DNA from: an uncultured Gemmataceae bacterium
Lineage (GTDB): Bacteria; Planctomycetota; Planctomycetia; Gemmatales; Gemmataceae
Reading direction: 5' to 3'
Length of the DNA: 19,442 nucleotides
NCBI GenBank assembly: GCA_937922175.1
Contig: CAKZUU010000356.1
Span: 1-19,442 of the forward strand
Within the stretch, counting starts at the first letter, position 1; every line of letters begins with the position of its first letter. Made by a program: the position numbers and the translations under genes. The notes beneath the pieces are model-generated. The model saw only the letters and a program-made list of their open reading frames with translations, was not told where the DNA came from and did no database searches. Shown here in pieces: positions 1-8,106 of this stretch.

Positions 1-566
1 TGGACCGCGATTCCGAACAGTGTCACGACGATAACGGCGATATTCAACCCCAACGTATGCTCGGCCGCCCAAACGCTCGGCTCGAATTCCCGATCAGTGA
101 TCGCTTCGAGAATCAGCAGGATCGAATGAAACGCAATCAACGTTCCGATGAAGCTCGTCATTAAACGAATCTGCAGTCGATAGAGGAACGTCCCGAGAAT
201 CCCGCCGATCAGGAAGACAATCAAAGGCTCATGGAAATGTGGCAGAACGAGTTGGGAAATCGACCACAAGAGGGCACCCGCCACGCCGAACGCGAAAAAC
301 CGGGAGAGATCCATCGCCAACATGCCGGCGGCGACCGCCAGGAGAATGCCCGCCGCCAGCATCCGCGGTCCGAGCACGGCATGTGCCGAGAGACCGATTA
401 AACCGGCCGTCGATGTCGTCAGGAACGCGACCCAAAATCGATGCCAGCGCCAACCAAAAAGCCATAGCAACACGCCGATCGTCGCGCCCAGAGCACTGAG
501 CGGCCACGACAACCCGCGGGCTTCAGCGAGGATATCCGTGGCGAGTAGCTCCATAGACCGGCTCAT
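1..566 (-). CDS. Multi-pass membrane protein, possibly TMEM198/DUF4203-like (3' end cut by window edge)
   Basis: An uninterrupted reading frame runs from ATG at 566-564 to the left edge: 188 full codons with no stop, so the C-terminus is missing. After a short polar N-terminus (MSRSMELLATDILAEARGLS) the protein is a series of hydrophobic segments at about residues 19-37, 46-62, 68-84, 92-106, 115-130, 139-154 and 173-188, separated by very short basic loops such as GWRWHRF and YRLQIRL. Closely spaced helices with Gly-rich faces and 'F/W-R-F/W' loops resemble the TMEM198/DUF4203 family, but this comes from the pattern alone and other small integral membrane families remain possible. A second Met at 554-552 is an alternative start; no strong ribosome-binding site is evident for either. 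The gene diverges from the secreted protein at 763. Function is unknown. Confidence 0.6.
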   Translation of the reverse strand, partial: MSRSMELLATDILAEARGLSWPLSALGATIGVLLWLFGWRWHRFWVAFLTTSTAGLIGLSAHAVLGPRMLAAGILLAVAAGMLAMDLSRFFAFGVAGALLWSISQLVLPHFHEPLIVFLIGGILGTFLYRLQIRLMTSFIGTLIAFHSILLILEAITDREFEPSVWAAEHTLGLNIAVIVVTLFGIAV

Positions 567-762
567 TTAAGATGCGCTTTGCTCTTTGTCAACTCGAACC
601 TCATCGGGAACTCGCCGCCGCTCCCGTCGGCACGAACCTCTTTGCCTCGGCCAATCCACCCTCTACAGTAAGCTCGAGGAGCCATTCTAACTTACTCGGA
701 GTGTTGATTCGATTTCGGATCAGCGGTGTCGCTCGCTGTTCCGCATCATACCTGGAGGTCCC
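567..762. promoter_or_regulatory. Divergent intergenic region with the ribosome-binding site of the 763 gene
   Basis: This 196-bp stretch separates the leftward membrane-protein gene from the rightward secreted-protein gene, so promoters for both should lie here. A Shine-Dalgarno sequence GGAGG at 754-758 sits four bases before the ATG at 763 and fixes that start. A short inverted repeat AGTAAG/CTTACT at 667-672 and 691-696 is visible, but six-base arms are weak evidence. I see no confident -35/-10 pair and no gene. Confidence 0.4.
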
Positions 763-1512
763 ATGCGGCGCTTCATGATCTCGCTCGTCACGACGGTTTG
801 CTGGACCTGGTGCGCGCCGTCGATCTTCGCCGACGATGCCACAGAAATCGTGAAAAAAGCCATCCAAGCTCACGGCGGTGCCGAGAACCTGAAAAAGTAC
901 TTGGGCATTCGGGCAGAGAGCAAGGGCACTCTCTCCTTCATGGGGATGGACTTTGAGTTCACGACACAGAGCGTTGCACAGTATCCCGACAAGCAGAAGA
1001 CCACGATTCAAATTGATTTCATGGGTAACAGCATCAGTATCGTGCAAATGATCAACGGCGACCGTATCAGTTTTACGGTTAATAACATGGCTCAGGACGT
1101 CCCCGAGGATCAGAAGGTCGAGTTGAAACGCGGCATCGAGATGCAAAAGGTGATGAACCTCACTCCTCTCCTCGAAGAAAAAGGTTACGAACTCAAGGTC
1201 ATCCCCGGTGTCAAGGTGAACGACCGCGATACCGTGGGCATCGCTGTCACAGGTCAAGACCGCCCCGAAATCAAGGTCTACTTTGATAAAGAGACGCTCC
1301 TCATGACGAAAGTGGAACGCAAAGCCCTCGATCCCAACATGGGCGGTGCGGAGGTGACGCAGGAGACCATCCTCGCCGACTACAAAGAGTTCAATGGAGT
1401 TAAAAAGCCGATGAAAACGGTCATCCTTCAAGATGGGAAAAAGTTCATGGAGGCGGTCAACACCAAACTGGAAGTTGTGGAAAAAATCGACGACCACGAG
1501 TTCAGCGACTGA
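763..1512 (+). CDS. Secreted LolA-like / outer-membrane-lipoprotein-sorting-type protein, 249 aa
   Basis: The protein begins with a signal peptide (basic MRR, hydrophobic stretch to about residue 20, likely cleavage after IFA near residue 23), so it should be exported. The mature part opens with a helix containing 'KAIQAHGGAENLKK', then alternates beta strands (residues about 45-115) and ends with 'VYFDKETLLMTKVER' and 'ILADYKEFNGVKKPMKTV'. This layout, with a strand carrying 'F(D)..T.L..K.E' and a late 'Y.EF.GVK.P', is typical of periplasmic LolA/LppX-fold proteins annotated as outer-membrane lipoprotein-sorting proteins in planctomycetes. By family analogy it would bind a lipid or lipoprotein acyl chain in the periplasm; no substrate can be deduced. 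The start is supported by GGAGG four bases upstream. The gene ends 75 bp before the preferred start of the pseudouridine synthase and may be co-transcribed with it. Confidence 0.7.
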   Translation: MRRFMISLVTTVCWTWCAPSIFADDATEIVKKAIQAHGGAENLKKYLGIRAESKGTLSFMGMDFEFTTQSVAQYPDKQKTTIQIDFMGNSISIVQMINGDRISFTVNNMAQDVPEDQKVELKRGIEMQKVMNLTPLLEEKGYELKVIPGVKVNDRDTVGIAVTGQDRPEIKVYFDKETLLMTKVERKALDPNMGGAEVTQETILADYKEFNGVKKPMKTVILQDGKKFMEAVNTKLEVVEKIDDHEFSD

Positions 1513-1587
1513 CGCGGAAATCGTGCGACGTTGCGAATGCCCCGGGGCAGAAGACATCATGGGGCTTTCGCTGCCTCCGAAAATGCG

Positions 1588-2715
1588 ATGCCCACCCCAA
1601 GGACACTGTCGGTCGACGCGAGAGAAAGCGGTCAAACATTGGCCGCTTTCCTGAAACATCGTCTTGGGATCTCCTGGGCACAAGCCAGGCAGTGGATCGC
1701 TCAGGGCCGCATTTCGTTGGGCGGCCGAGTCTGTCGAGATGCCGTTCGTCCTTTGCATCGTGGTGAACAGGTCATCGTGGGTAGACCCCGCCGGCCGGGG
1801 TGTCACCTGGCGGAAGCGGCTCATGTGTCGCGCCCGACGAAGCGGGTTGGTCGCCCTGCCGTGACGCCCGTGGTGCCGCCCGCGATTGCTCTGGTCCATG
1901 TTGACGATGCGATTCTGGTCGTAGAGAAACCGCCGGGGATCACCACGGTTCGCCACCGTCATGAGGCAGCCGAATTTGGACCAAGGGCGCGTCGATATTT
2001 ACCAAGCACCCTGGCGGATTGGCTTCCGCGACTACTAGGTGATCGTCGGCCCGTCTATGCTGTCCATCGCTTGGATCACGATACCAGCGGTCTCTTAGTT
2101 TTTGCCCGAACTCGAGAGGCGGAAGCCGAGTTGGGCCGGCAGTTTCGTGCTCATCAGGTGGGACGAAGATACTTGGCTGTTGTCCGGGGGTGTCCTGGTA
2201 CCCGGACGGTGGAATCGATGCTGATCGACGACCGGGGCGATGGTCGTCGTGGAAGTTCGTCGTCAGCGAGGGGCGGTCGGCGAGCCGTGACACACCTTCG
2301 TGTTGTCGAGCAATTCGGCGAATTTTCTCTCGTCGAGTGCCGACTGGAGACAGGTCGGACTCATCAAGTGCGGATTCACTTGGGGGAGTTAGGCACGCCG
2401 TTGTGCGGCGAGCGAATCTACGATCGGCCGGTGCATGGCCGCCCCCTGCCGGACCGCAGCGGCGCTCCACGCGTTGCCCTGCATGCTGCCTATCTGGGGC
2501 TGCATCATCCGACGACGGGCACCTGGTTGGAGTGGGAGTCGCCTTTGCCCGAGGATCTGCTTGAAATGGTTCGCCGACTTCGGCAGCGTTCAGTGACCGA
2601 TTCGACAGCCACGACCGAGGAGCGATCAAAAAAGCAATTTGACGATCAGAACGGTGAAAACCAATCCGAGAATCCCCGCCACCGCCAGCATGGCGAAGGG
2701 CAACCACCACGTTGA
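1588..2715 (+). CDS. RluA-family RNA pseudouridine synthase with N-terminal S4 domain, 375 aa
   Basis: This cytoplasmic enzyme should convert a specific uridine of rRNA (or tRNA) to pseudouridine. An S4 RNA-binding domain covers about residues 5-60 (RESGQTLAAFLKHRLGIS, then ISLGGRVCRDAVRPLHRGE). The catalytic domain carries the RluA signature HRLDHDTSGLLVF with nucleophile Asp163, and the downstream GRTHQVRIHLGELGTPLCGERIY block near residue 257. Which RluA subgroup or target base it serves cannot be told from sequence. I prefer ATG 1588 because the S4 domain starts a few residues later; the frame is open upstream to ATG 1537 and TTG 1531, and none of these starts has a good ribosome-binding site. 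About 30 C-terminal residues, rich in Q, N, E, K and R, lie beyond the conserved fold. Their DNA (2626-2715) is antisense to the end of the convergent kinase gene. Confidence 0.88.
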   Translation: MPTPRTLSVDARESGQTLAAFLKHRLGISWAQARQWIAQGRISLGGRVCRDAVRPLHRGEQVIVGRPRRPGCHLAEAAHVSRPTKRVGRPAVTPVVPPAIALVHVDDAILVVEKPPGITTVRHRHEAAEFGPRARRYLPSTLADWLPRLLGDRRPVYAVHRLDHDTSGLLVFARTREAEAELGRQFRAHQVGRRYLAVVRGCPGTRTVESMLIDDRGDGRRGSSSSARGGRRAVTHLRVVEQFGEFSLVECRLETGRTHQVRIHLGELGTPLCGERIYDRPVHGRPLPDRSGAPRVALHAAYLGLHHPTTGTWLEWESPLPEDLLEMVRRLRQRSVTDSTATTEERSKKQFDDQNGENQSENPRHRQHGEGQPPR

Positions 2716-3963
2716 GCGGGGGCCCTGACGTCGTTGGGGGCGAGCCGCTGCCGGGCGAATACGCCGACTCATTGGGGAGGTCAGTATATTTGTCTCGCCG
2801 GTCTCGGCGGCGTCGCCCGTATCCGATGGATCAAAGACGAAGGCCCAGGGCGAAGCCGTCGGGTCAGGGCTCAAGTTGCGGGACGGGTCGATCGAGGGAA
2901 GGCTCCCTGTCCCGGTGTCGCAGAAGGGAGTCAGGGCCGCGGCGACCTCCGCAGGGGTCTGGAACCTTTGATCCGGGAATTTCGCCATCATCCGCGCGAC
3001 CACTGCCGATAGCTCCGGCGAGACATCCGGCCGAATCTCGTGGAGTGGCTGGGGCAAATCCTTCGAGTGGCGGATGATTTTTTCCAACACCGTGCCGCCG
3101 GGAAACGGAACTTGCCCGGCGAGCAGAAAATACAACGTGCAACCGAGACTGTAGATGTCCGAGCGAATGTCCGTCGCTTTGGGATTTTTTGCTTGTTCGG
3201 GAGCGAGGAAATCGGGCGTCCCCATCACCTGATTGTCCGACGACGAGGACGAGTCGCCGGCCTCAGCGAGAGCGGGGGTCTCCGGCTGATGAAGACGTGC
3301 CAAGCCGAAATCGAGGATTTTCACGACCCAACCGCGATCGCTGCCGCGCTGGACCAACAGATTGCCCGGTTTGATGTCCCGATGGATCAGGCCCCGCTCA
3401 TAGGCATATTGAAGCCCGACGGCTGCCTGCCTCGCGAATTCGCACGCCTGACCTGGAGGCAAGGGACCGTGTTCTTTCACCAGATCGAATAAATTCGGTC
3501 CATCGACATACTCCATCACCAGGTAATGTCGCCCGCCGGATTGATTCGCGTCATAAGCGGTCACGATGTTCGGATGATGAAGTCGGGCGGCGGCTCGAAC
3601 TTCTCGCTCGAAGAGTCGGCGGGCCCGCTCGGTTTTGACCAGATCCGGGGCCAACACCTTCAGCGCGACGATACGCTTCATGGTTTCGTGTTCGGCTCTG
3701 AAGACTCGCCCCATCCCCCCGCGACCGATGCGGTCAAGGATTCGGTACTGTCCCAGCCGAAAACCTTCGGTTCGCCCGCGGTAGATCATTTCCGCCTGAA
3801 ATCGTGTCAGCAGTCCCGACTCGACGAGGAGCTGCACGACCTGTCGGCCGTCCTCCAACCCCGCTGCCATTGCCTCGACGCGGGAAAATTCCTCCGCGCT
3901 GAGCAGAGCGCTCTCGCTCAATCGTTTCAGCACTCGACGGGCAGTGACCGGCTGCTGACCCAT
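2626..3963 (-). CDS. Membrane-anchored Hanks-type serine/threonine protein kinase (PknB-like), 445 aa
   Basis: The protein should phosphorylate Ser/Thr on target proteins at the inner face of the membrane. Residues 1-70 form the helical N-terminal region common in planctomycete kinases (LVESGLLTRFQAEMIYRG). The kinase domain starts at YRILDRIGRGGMGRVF (Gly loop 80-85) and has all key residues: Lys102 in VALKV, Glu121 of helix C, catalytic Asp196 in HRDIKPGN, metal-binding Asp218 in DFGLA, and GTPDFLAPEQ in the activation segment. A Pro/Ser/Thr-rich linker follows. The end is a single transmembrane helix (WWLPFAMLAVAGILGLVFTV) with almost nothing outside, so it has no extracytoplasmic PASTA-type sensor. 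GAGGG four bases upstream of ATG 3963 supports the start. No phosphatase gene is adjacent. Its 3' end overlaps the convergent pseudouridine synthase gene by 90 bp. Confidence 0.92.
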   Translation of the reverse strand: MGQQPVTARRVLKRLSESALLSAEEFSRVEAMAAGLEDGRQVVQLLVESGLLTRFQAEMIYRGRTEGFRLGQYRILDRIGRGGMGRVFRAEHETMKRIVALKVLAPDLVKTERARRLFEREVRAAARLHHPNIVTAYDANQSGGRHYLVMEYVDGPNLFDLVKEHGPLPPGQACEFARQAAVGLQYAYERGLIHRDIKPGNLLVQRGSDRGWVVKILDFGLARLHQPETPALAEAGDSSSSSDNQVMGTPDFLAPEQAKNPKATDIRSDIYSLGCTLYFLLAGQVPFPGGTVLEKIIRHSKDLPQPLHEIRPDVSPELSAVVARMMAKFPDQRFQTPAEVAAALTPFCDTGTGSLPSIDPSRNLSPDPTASPWAFVFDPSDTGDAAETGETNILTSPMSRRIRPAAARPQRRQGPRSTWWLPFAMLAVAGILGLVFTVLIVKLLF

Positions 3964-4303
3964 GATCCCTCAAACAGCGAATAAATCTCGTCGGCAGGAA
4001 TCCATTCTCGAAGAGGGTGCGGTGATCGCCTGGCAGTTACATTATCAAATGGGCCGGCTTCGGCGCTCACACGGCGCTTTGGGAACACACCCTTAGATGC
4101 CATCTGCTTCTTCTTCTATTCTGACTCAAGAGGCGAGCGGTTTCGGGAAGGAATCAATTTATCAAAACGATCTCCCAAAGCGACGACTTCTCCGCTACAC
4201 TGTAGACAGCCTGCCCGAGGAAGACGTTTTCGGCAACCCGCCTGATTTTGTTCGAGACGGTTGTGACGTTCTCAACATCCCGCCTGATTGTAAGGTTTTT
4301 GCC
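3964..4303. promoter_or_regulatory. 340-bp divergent intergenic region between the kinase and the DUF1549/DUF1553 gene
   Basis: No independent gene is visible. The frame of the rightward gene stays open back to an ATG at 4097, but the signal peptide starts at 4304, so 4097-4303 is best read as untranslated leader. A ribosome-binding site TAAGG at 4291-4295 lies eight bases before ATG 4304. On the minus strand a GATAAT hexamer near 4043-4048 could be a -10 element for the kinase, without a convincing -35. The notable structure is the 42-nt-period direct repeat listed separately. Confidence 0.4.
4223..4289 (+). repeat. Imperfect 25-nt direct repeat, two copies with 42-nt period
   Basis: The copy at 4223-4247 and the copy at 4265-4289 share GACGTT at their left ends and CCCGCCTGATT at their right ends, with 21 of 25 positions identical when aligned. 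The start-to-start distance of 42 nt equals four helical turns and also 14 codons. The second copy ends just before the TAAGG ribosome-binding site of the DUF1549/DUF1553 gene. It may be a pair of regulator-binding sites or a chance or relic duplication; function is not shown. Confidence 0.45.
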
Positions 4304-6820
4304 ATGCCGCCATTGAACTTCACCCGCTTGCTGCTGGGAACCCTCACAGGATTGATCGCCACTTCGTGGATTGAGTTGGGAAATGTCTCGTGGGCAGCGA
4401 TTCCGACGAATCCGGAGCTGCGGCAGCAAATCATCGGGCAACCCCAGCGGATCGAGATCGTGCCGCCAGCGGTCGAGCTGAAAGGTAGCCGGGCGTCACG
4501 GCAGGTTCTCGTCATCGGGCATTACTCTGACGGTTCGACGCGCGATCTGACGGCGTTTGCGGATTGGCGAGTTGAGGGATCGGAGGTCGCTCGCTGCGAG
4601 TCAGGTTGGCTCGTCCCCCGGCAGAATGGCGAGGCCCTTCTGCACATCCAAGTGGGTGGCCAGTCCGCTCAGATCCGCCTCCGGGTGTCCGAGGCCGAAA
4701 AAATCCAGCCGGTGAGTTTCCGACATGAGGTGATCGCGGCCTTGAACGTCGGCGGCTGCAATCAAGGCGCTTGTCATGGTACTCCCAGTGGCAAGAACGG
4801 CTTTCGCTTGAGTCTCCGTGGGTTTGACCCGACAGCCGACTATGCCCAACTGACGCGCGATGTTTTTGGACGACGCACGGACCGCCTCAACCCCGAGGCG
4901 AGCTTGATTTGGCTCAAAGGACTGGGTCGTATCCCGCATGAAGGCGGGGCTCGCCTGTCGGCGGAGAGCGTGCCGGCTCAGACCCTCTTGACGTGGCTTC
5001 GCGAGGGACTTCATGACGACCCTCCTTCCTTGCCCTCGGTCACGAAAATCGACGTTCTTCCCGGCAACGGCCTGATGCGAGCGCCGGCCCGGTGGCAGCA
5101 ACTCGCCGTTTTGGCTCATTTCTCCGATGGGCGCGTCGTCGACGTGACCCGGCTGACCGTCTTCACAAGCAGTGACCCGGGGATTGCCGACGTGAATCCC
5201 AACGGACTGGTGGAGTTCAAACAATCGGGAGAGGCGGCGATTCTGTGTCGATACTTGGAAGAGATGGTCGCCGTCCGACTCACCTACCTGGAGGAAAAAA
5301 AAGGTTTCGCTTGGCCCAATCCCCCGGAGTACAACGAGGTCGATCGGTTCGTGTTCGCCAAGCTGAAAATCCTCAGTATCGCTCCCTCGGATCTGTGCAC
5401 AGACTCTGAGTTTCTGCGTCGATCGACGTTAGATTTATGCGGCCGATTACCCCGCCTGGACGAAACGAAGGCATTTCTGGCTGACCCCGACGCCAATAAA
5501 CGAGTGAAATGGATCGATTACCTGCTGCAACAGCCGGAGTACGCTGATTTCTGGACGCTGAAATGGTCGGATGTGTTGCGGGCCAGCCGGAAAACGATGC
5601 AACTGAAAGGGGTGCATACATTCCATCAGTGGCTCCGCGATCACATTTCCCGGAACACACCGTTCGATCAGGTCACGAGGGAGATTCTGACGGCCAAAGG
5701 GCCAAGCCATGCGAATCCGGCGGCCAATTTCTTCCGCGTCGCGCGAGATGCGTCGAGCCTGGCGGAAACGGCGGCCCAACTGTTTCTCGGCGTTCGCATG
5801 CAATGTGCCAAATGCCATAACCATCCTTTCGAGCGGTGGACTCAAGACGATTACTACAGTACGGCGGCATTTTTCGTCCGCGTCAAACACACCAACGACG
5901 CTCGCCTGCCCAGCACGAAGCCGAACGAGATCCTCTCGGAGGTGATTTACACCGACCGTCAGGGCGAAATCACTCAGCCCCGTACGGGCAAGACCATGCC
6001 GCCCCGATTCCCAGGCGGTGAGACCCCGCAAATCGCCCCGAATCAAGACCGGCGTGAGGTCCTGGCGGATTGGCTGACCCGACCAGACAATCCCTTCTTC
6101 GCCAAGTCCGTGGTCAATCGGATCTGGTTCCACCTCATGGGGCGAGGTATTGTTGATCCGGTCGATGATTTCCGCGAGTCCAACCCGTCCGCCAACGATG
6201 AGCTTCTCGACGCTTTGGCGCGTGAGTTCGTGAAGTCCGGCTTCGATGTCAAGCACCTGATCCGCAAGATCATGACCTCGCGGACTTATCAATTAAGCTC
6301 CGAACCCACACTGACGAATAAGGACGACCAACGATATTTCTCTCGGGCGGTCACCAAACTACTGACGGCGGAGCAATTGCTCGATGCCCTGTGCGACGTC
6401 ACCGGCGTGCCGGAAAAGTTCCCCAGCCTGCCTTTGGGCACCCGGGCGATTCAGTTGCCTGACGGCGAGGTGAACCATCCGTTCTTGAAGGCGTTCGGCC
6501 AACCCGCCCGTGAACTGGCCTGTGAATGCGAGCGAGAAAGCGATAGCAATCTGGGTCAGGCGTTGCAATTGATCAACGGACCGACGATTAACGATAAAAT
6601 TCGCAAGCCCGACAATCGCTTGGGGCAGTTGCTCGCCGCCAACAAATCCCCCGCCGAGGTGCTGGATGAATTGTACCTGGCGGCTCTCTGCCGAACGGCC
6701 ACCGCTCCGGAAGCCCAAGCGGCTCTTTCTCATGTTGAAAAGGCAGAGGACAAACGCAAAGCATGGGAAGATGTTCTTTGGGCCATCCTCAACACCCGCG
6801 AGTTTCTTTTCCGCCATTAA
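4304..6820 (+). CDS. Secreted DUF1549/DUF1553 protein with Ig-like (BIG2-type) and c-type-haem-like motifs, 838 aa
   Basis: This is a member of the large planctomycete family of exported proteins thought to work at the cell surface, probably in polymer breakdown or electron transfer; the biochemical role is not established. A signal peptide covers residues 1 to about 31. Then come an Ig-like domain (about 45-135), a haem-like segment with GGCNQGACHG (C152, C157, H158: CX4CH spacing), a second Ig-like domain (about 242-330, HFSDGRVVDVTRLTVFTSSDPGIADV), DUF1549 (about 343-525) with canonical CAKCHNHP (C501, C504, H505), and DUF1553 (about 582-838) with ADWLTRPDNPFFAKSVVNRIW. Start 4304 is chosen because the signal peptide begins there with TAAGG eight bases upstream; the open frame reaches back to ATG 4097. 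The DUF1501 gene that usually follows is absent; a lipoprotein gene begins 41 bp later. Confidence 0.9.
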   Translation: MPPLNFTRLLLGTLTGLIATSWIELGNVSWAAIPTNPELRQQIIGQPQRIEIVPPAVELKGSRASRQVLVIGHYSDGSTRDLTAFADWRVEGSEVARCESGWLVPRQNGEALLHIQVGGQSAQIRLRVSEAEKIQPVSFRHEVIAALNVGGCNQGACHGTPSGKNGFRLSLRGFDPTADYAQLTRDVFGRRTDRLNPEASLIWLKGLGRIPHEGGARLSAESVPAQTLLTWLREGLHDDPPSLPSVTKIDVLPGNGLMRAPARWQQLAVLAHFSDGRVVDVTRLTVFTSSDPGIADVNPNGLVEFKQSGEAAILCRYLEEMVAVRLTYLEEKKGFAWPNPPEYNEVDRFVFAKLKILSIAPSDLCTDSEFLRRSTLDLCGRLPRLDETKAFLADPDANKRVKWIDYLLQQPEYADFWTLKWSDVLRASRKTMQLKGVHTFHQWLRDHISRNTPFDQVTREILTAKGPSHANPAANFFRVARDASSLAETAAQLFLGVRMQCAKCHNHPFERWTQDDYYSTAAFFVRVKHTNDARLPSTKPNEILSEVIYTDRQGEITQPRTGKTMPPRFPGGETPQIAPNQDRREVLADWLTRPDNPFFAKSVVNRIWFHLMGRGIVDPVDDFRESNPSANDELLDALAREFVKSGFDVKHLIRKIMTSRTYQLSSEPTLTNKDDQRYFSRAVTKLLTAEQLLDALCDVTGVPEKFPSLPLGTRAIQLPDGEVNHPFLKAFGQPARELACECERESDSNLGQALQLINGPTINDKIRKPDNRLGQLLAANKSPAEVLDELYLAALCRTATAPEAQAALSHVEKAEDKRKAWEDVLWAILNTREFLFRH

Positions 6821-6861
6821 AACGCTCGGTCGTTCGAGTCCGCCTCGCCTAAGATAGCGAC

Positions 6862-8028
6862 ATGTGCCACGAACGCCACCGAGCCTGTCTGTTCAGACGC
6901 CTCCTGCGCGGTCCTGTTTTCGACTGGATTTTGGGCATCGCCCTGATCGGTTGTAATGGCGGAGGTGCGGCAGACTCGGTCTTCGTTGGTCATCTCGTGC
7001 CTCGCACGGGTCAAGACTCTGAAATCGGCAAGGCACTGGTTGCGGCGGCCGCTCTCACCGTCGATTCGTGGAATCATGACGCGACCAAGAGCTTCGCCGG
7101 TAGGTCGGTCTCCGTGCTTCACGGCGACACGGCATCGCAAGTGGAGCACTTCGCGTTCCAGACCACCCGCCTCATCGCGGTCAATCAAGTCATGGCGGTC
7201 GTCGGTGGGATCGACTCACTCGAAACGGAACAAATTCGGCACGCGATCGCTGTTCGGGATGCCGGCCCAGTCGGGTTTAGTGCGGCGGGTGGTTCCCCCG
7301 GCGCCCCTAGCTCGGGCTTGTGGTGCGTTGGCATCAGCCCGGCGGAGAGAGGCAAATGGCTGGCGAAATATGCGATCGACGAAGAAAAACTCATCCAACT
7401 GCTGCTGATCGTCGATGCCAGTATCCCCGGAGCGATCGAGATTCACCGGGCTTTCGTCAAAGAGTTTCGGCATCCCGACCGCCGGATTCTTGCAGAACAC
7501 ATCGTCCACTCAGCGGAGGAAATTCGGGCGGCCGCTTCGCGCTGGCCTCAGGGTGAGACAGGAGGGCTCGTTTTCGTGGGCCGCCGCGACGGTCTTGAAC
7601 CTTTACTGCCCGTGACGCAAGATGGCCGCGTCAGGCTCATCTACGCGGGAGAAGACGAGGAACGTCTTTGGCGCCAACCGCCTGAGGCGCCCCTCGTTTT
7701 TGCGACGGTCCTACCCGGTGACGACGCCTCCGAGGCATTTCGACGCTTGGAAACTGATTTTCGCCAGCGAAGCGGCCAGGACCTCAGTCCGGCCAGTCTC
7801 GCGACCGCTGAAGCCTTCCGAGTTCTATTGACCGCGGCCAGCAAAGCACGGTCGTTTCGACGCGAGACGTTGAAGCGTGAGATCATGAGGTTGGAAGTCG
7901 AGTTACCCTCCGGGCCATTTTGGTTCGAGAAGGACGGCGAACCGAAACGAACCGTCTCAATTTTCCGCTTGGATCGAAGGCAACCGCGATGGCTGAAATC
8001 GTATCGGCCGACAAAAAACGAGAAATGA
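6862..8028 (+). CDS. Lipoprotein related to branched-chain amino-acid-type ABC substrate-binding proteins (periplasmic-binding fold), 388 aa
   Basis: The N-terminus has several basic residues, a hydrophobic stretch and a lipobox LIGC with Cys31, so the mature protein should be lipid-anchored outside the cytoplasm. The rest follows the two-lobed class I periplasmic-binding fold: VGHLVPRTGQDSEIGKALVAAAAL at about 42-65, VMAVVGGIDSLETEQIRHAIA at about 109-129, a second lobe with LIQLLLIVDASIPGAIEIHRAF, and LSPASLATAEAFRVLL near the C-terminus. These are hallmarks of the LivJ/Peripla_BP_6 group, where the first block ends in a Gly-rich substrate loop. The ligand cannot be inferred. No ABC permease or ATPase gene is in the window, so it may be a sensor-type binding protein or depend on a distant transporter. 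No good ribosome-binding site precedes the ATG, but no better start is available. Confidence 0.72.
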   Translation: MCHERHRACLFRRLLRGPVFDWILGIALIGCNGGGAADSVFVGHLVPRTGQDSEIGKALVAAAALTVDSWNHDATKSFAGRSVSVLHGDTASQVEHFAFQTTRLIAVNQVMAVVGGIDSLETEQIRHAIAVRDAGPVGFSAAGGSPGAPSSGLWCVGISPAERGKWLAKYAIDEEKLIQLLLIVDASIPGAIEIHRAFVKEFRHPDRRILAEHIVHSAEEIRAAASRWPQGETGGLVFVGRRDGLEPLLPVTQDGRVRLIYAGEDEERLWRQPPEAPLVFATVLPGDDASEAFRRLETDFRQRSGQDLSPASLATAEAFRVLLTAASKARSFRRETLKREIMRLEVELPSGPFWFEKDGEPKRTVSIFRLDRRQPRWLKSYRPTKNEK

Positions 8029-8106
8029 CAGCCCCTCGCATCTATACTGTGATGGTGACATGTCCTGCGCCCGGAAGGGGCCCTCGGTCGGTTTGTCAGG
8101 AGTTTG

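Noticed and set aside
601..1962. Open frame of 453 codons on the minus strand opposite the LolA-like and pseudouridine synthase genes
   Set aside because: It is antisense to two well-supported genes in different frames, has no recognisable domain and a composition rich in His and Arg as expected for a shadow frame.
4097..4303. N-terminal extension of the DUF1549/DUF1553 protein to ATG 4097
   Set aside because: A signal peptide begins at 4304 with a ribosome-binding site at proper spacing; 69 charged residues before it would block export.
5447..6292. Open frame of 281 codons on the minus strand inside the DUF1549/DUF1553 gene
   Set aside because: The plus-strand protein is unbroken and matches known domains; the antisense product matches nothing I recognise.
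8025..8048. ATGACA and TATACT as a promoter for the 76-aa protein
   Set aside because: Both hexamers are close to consensus but only 12 bases apart, too short for a sigma-70 promoter.
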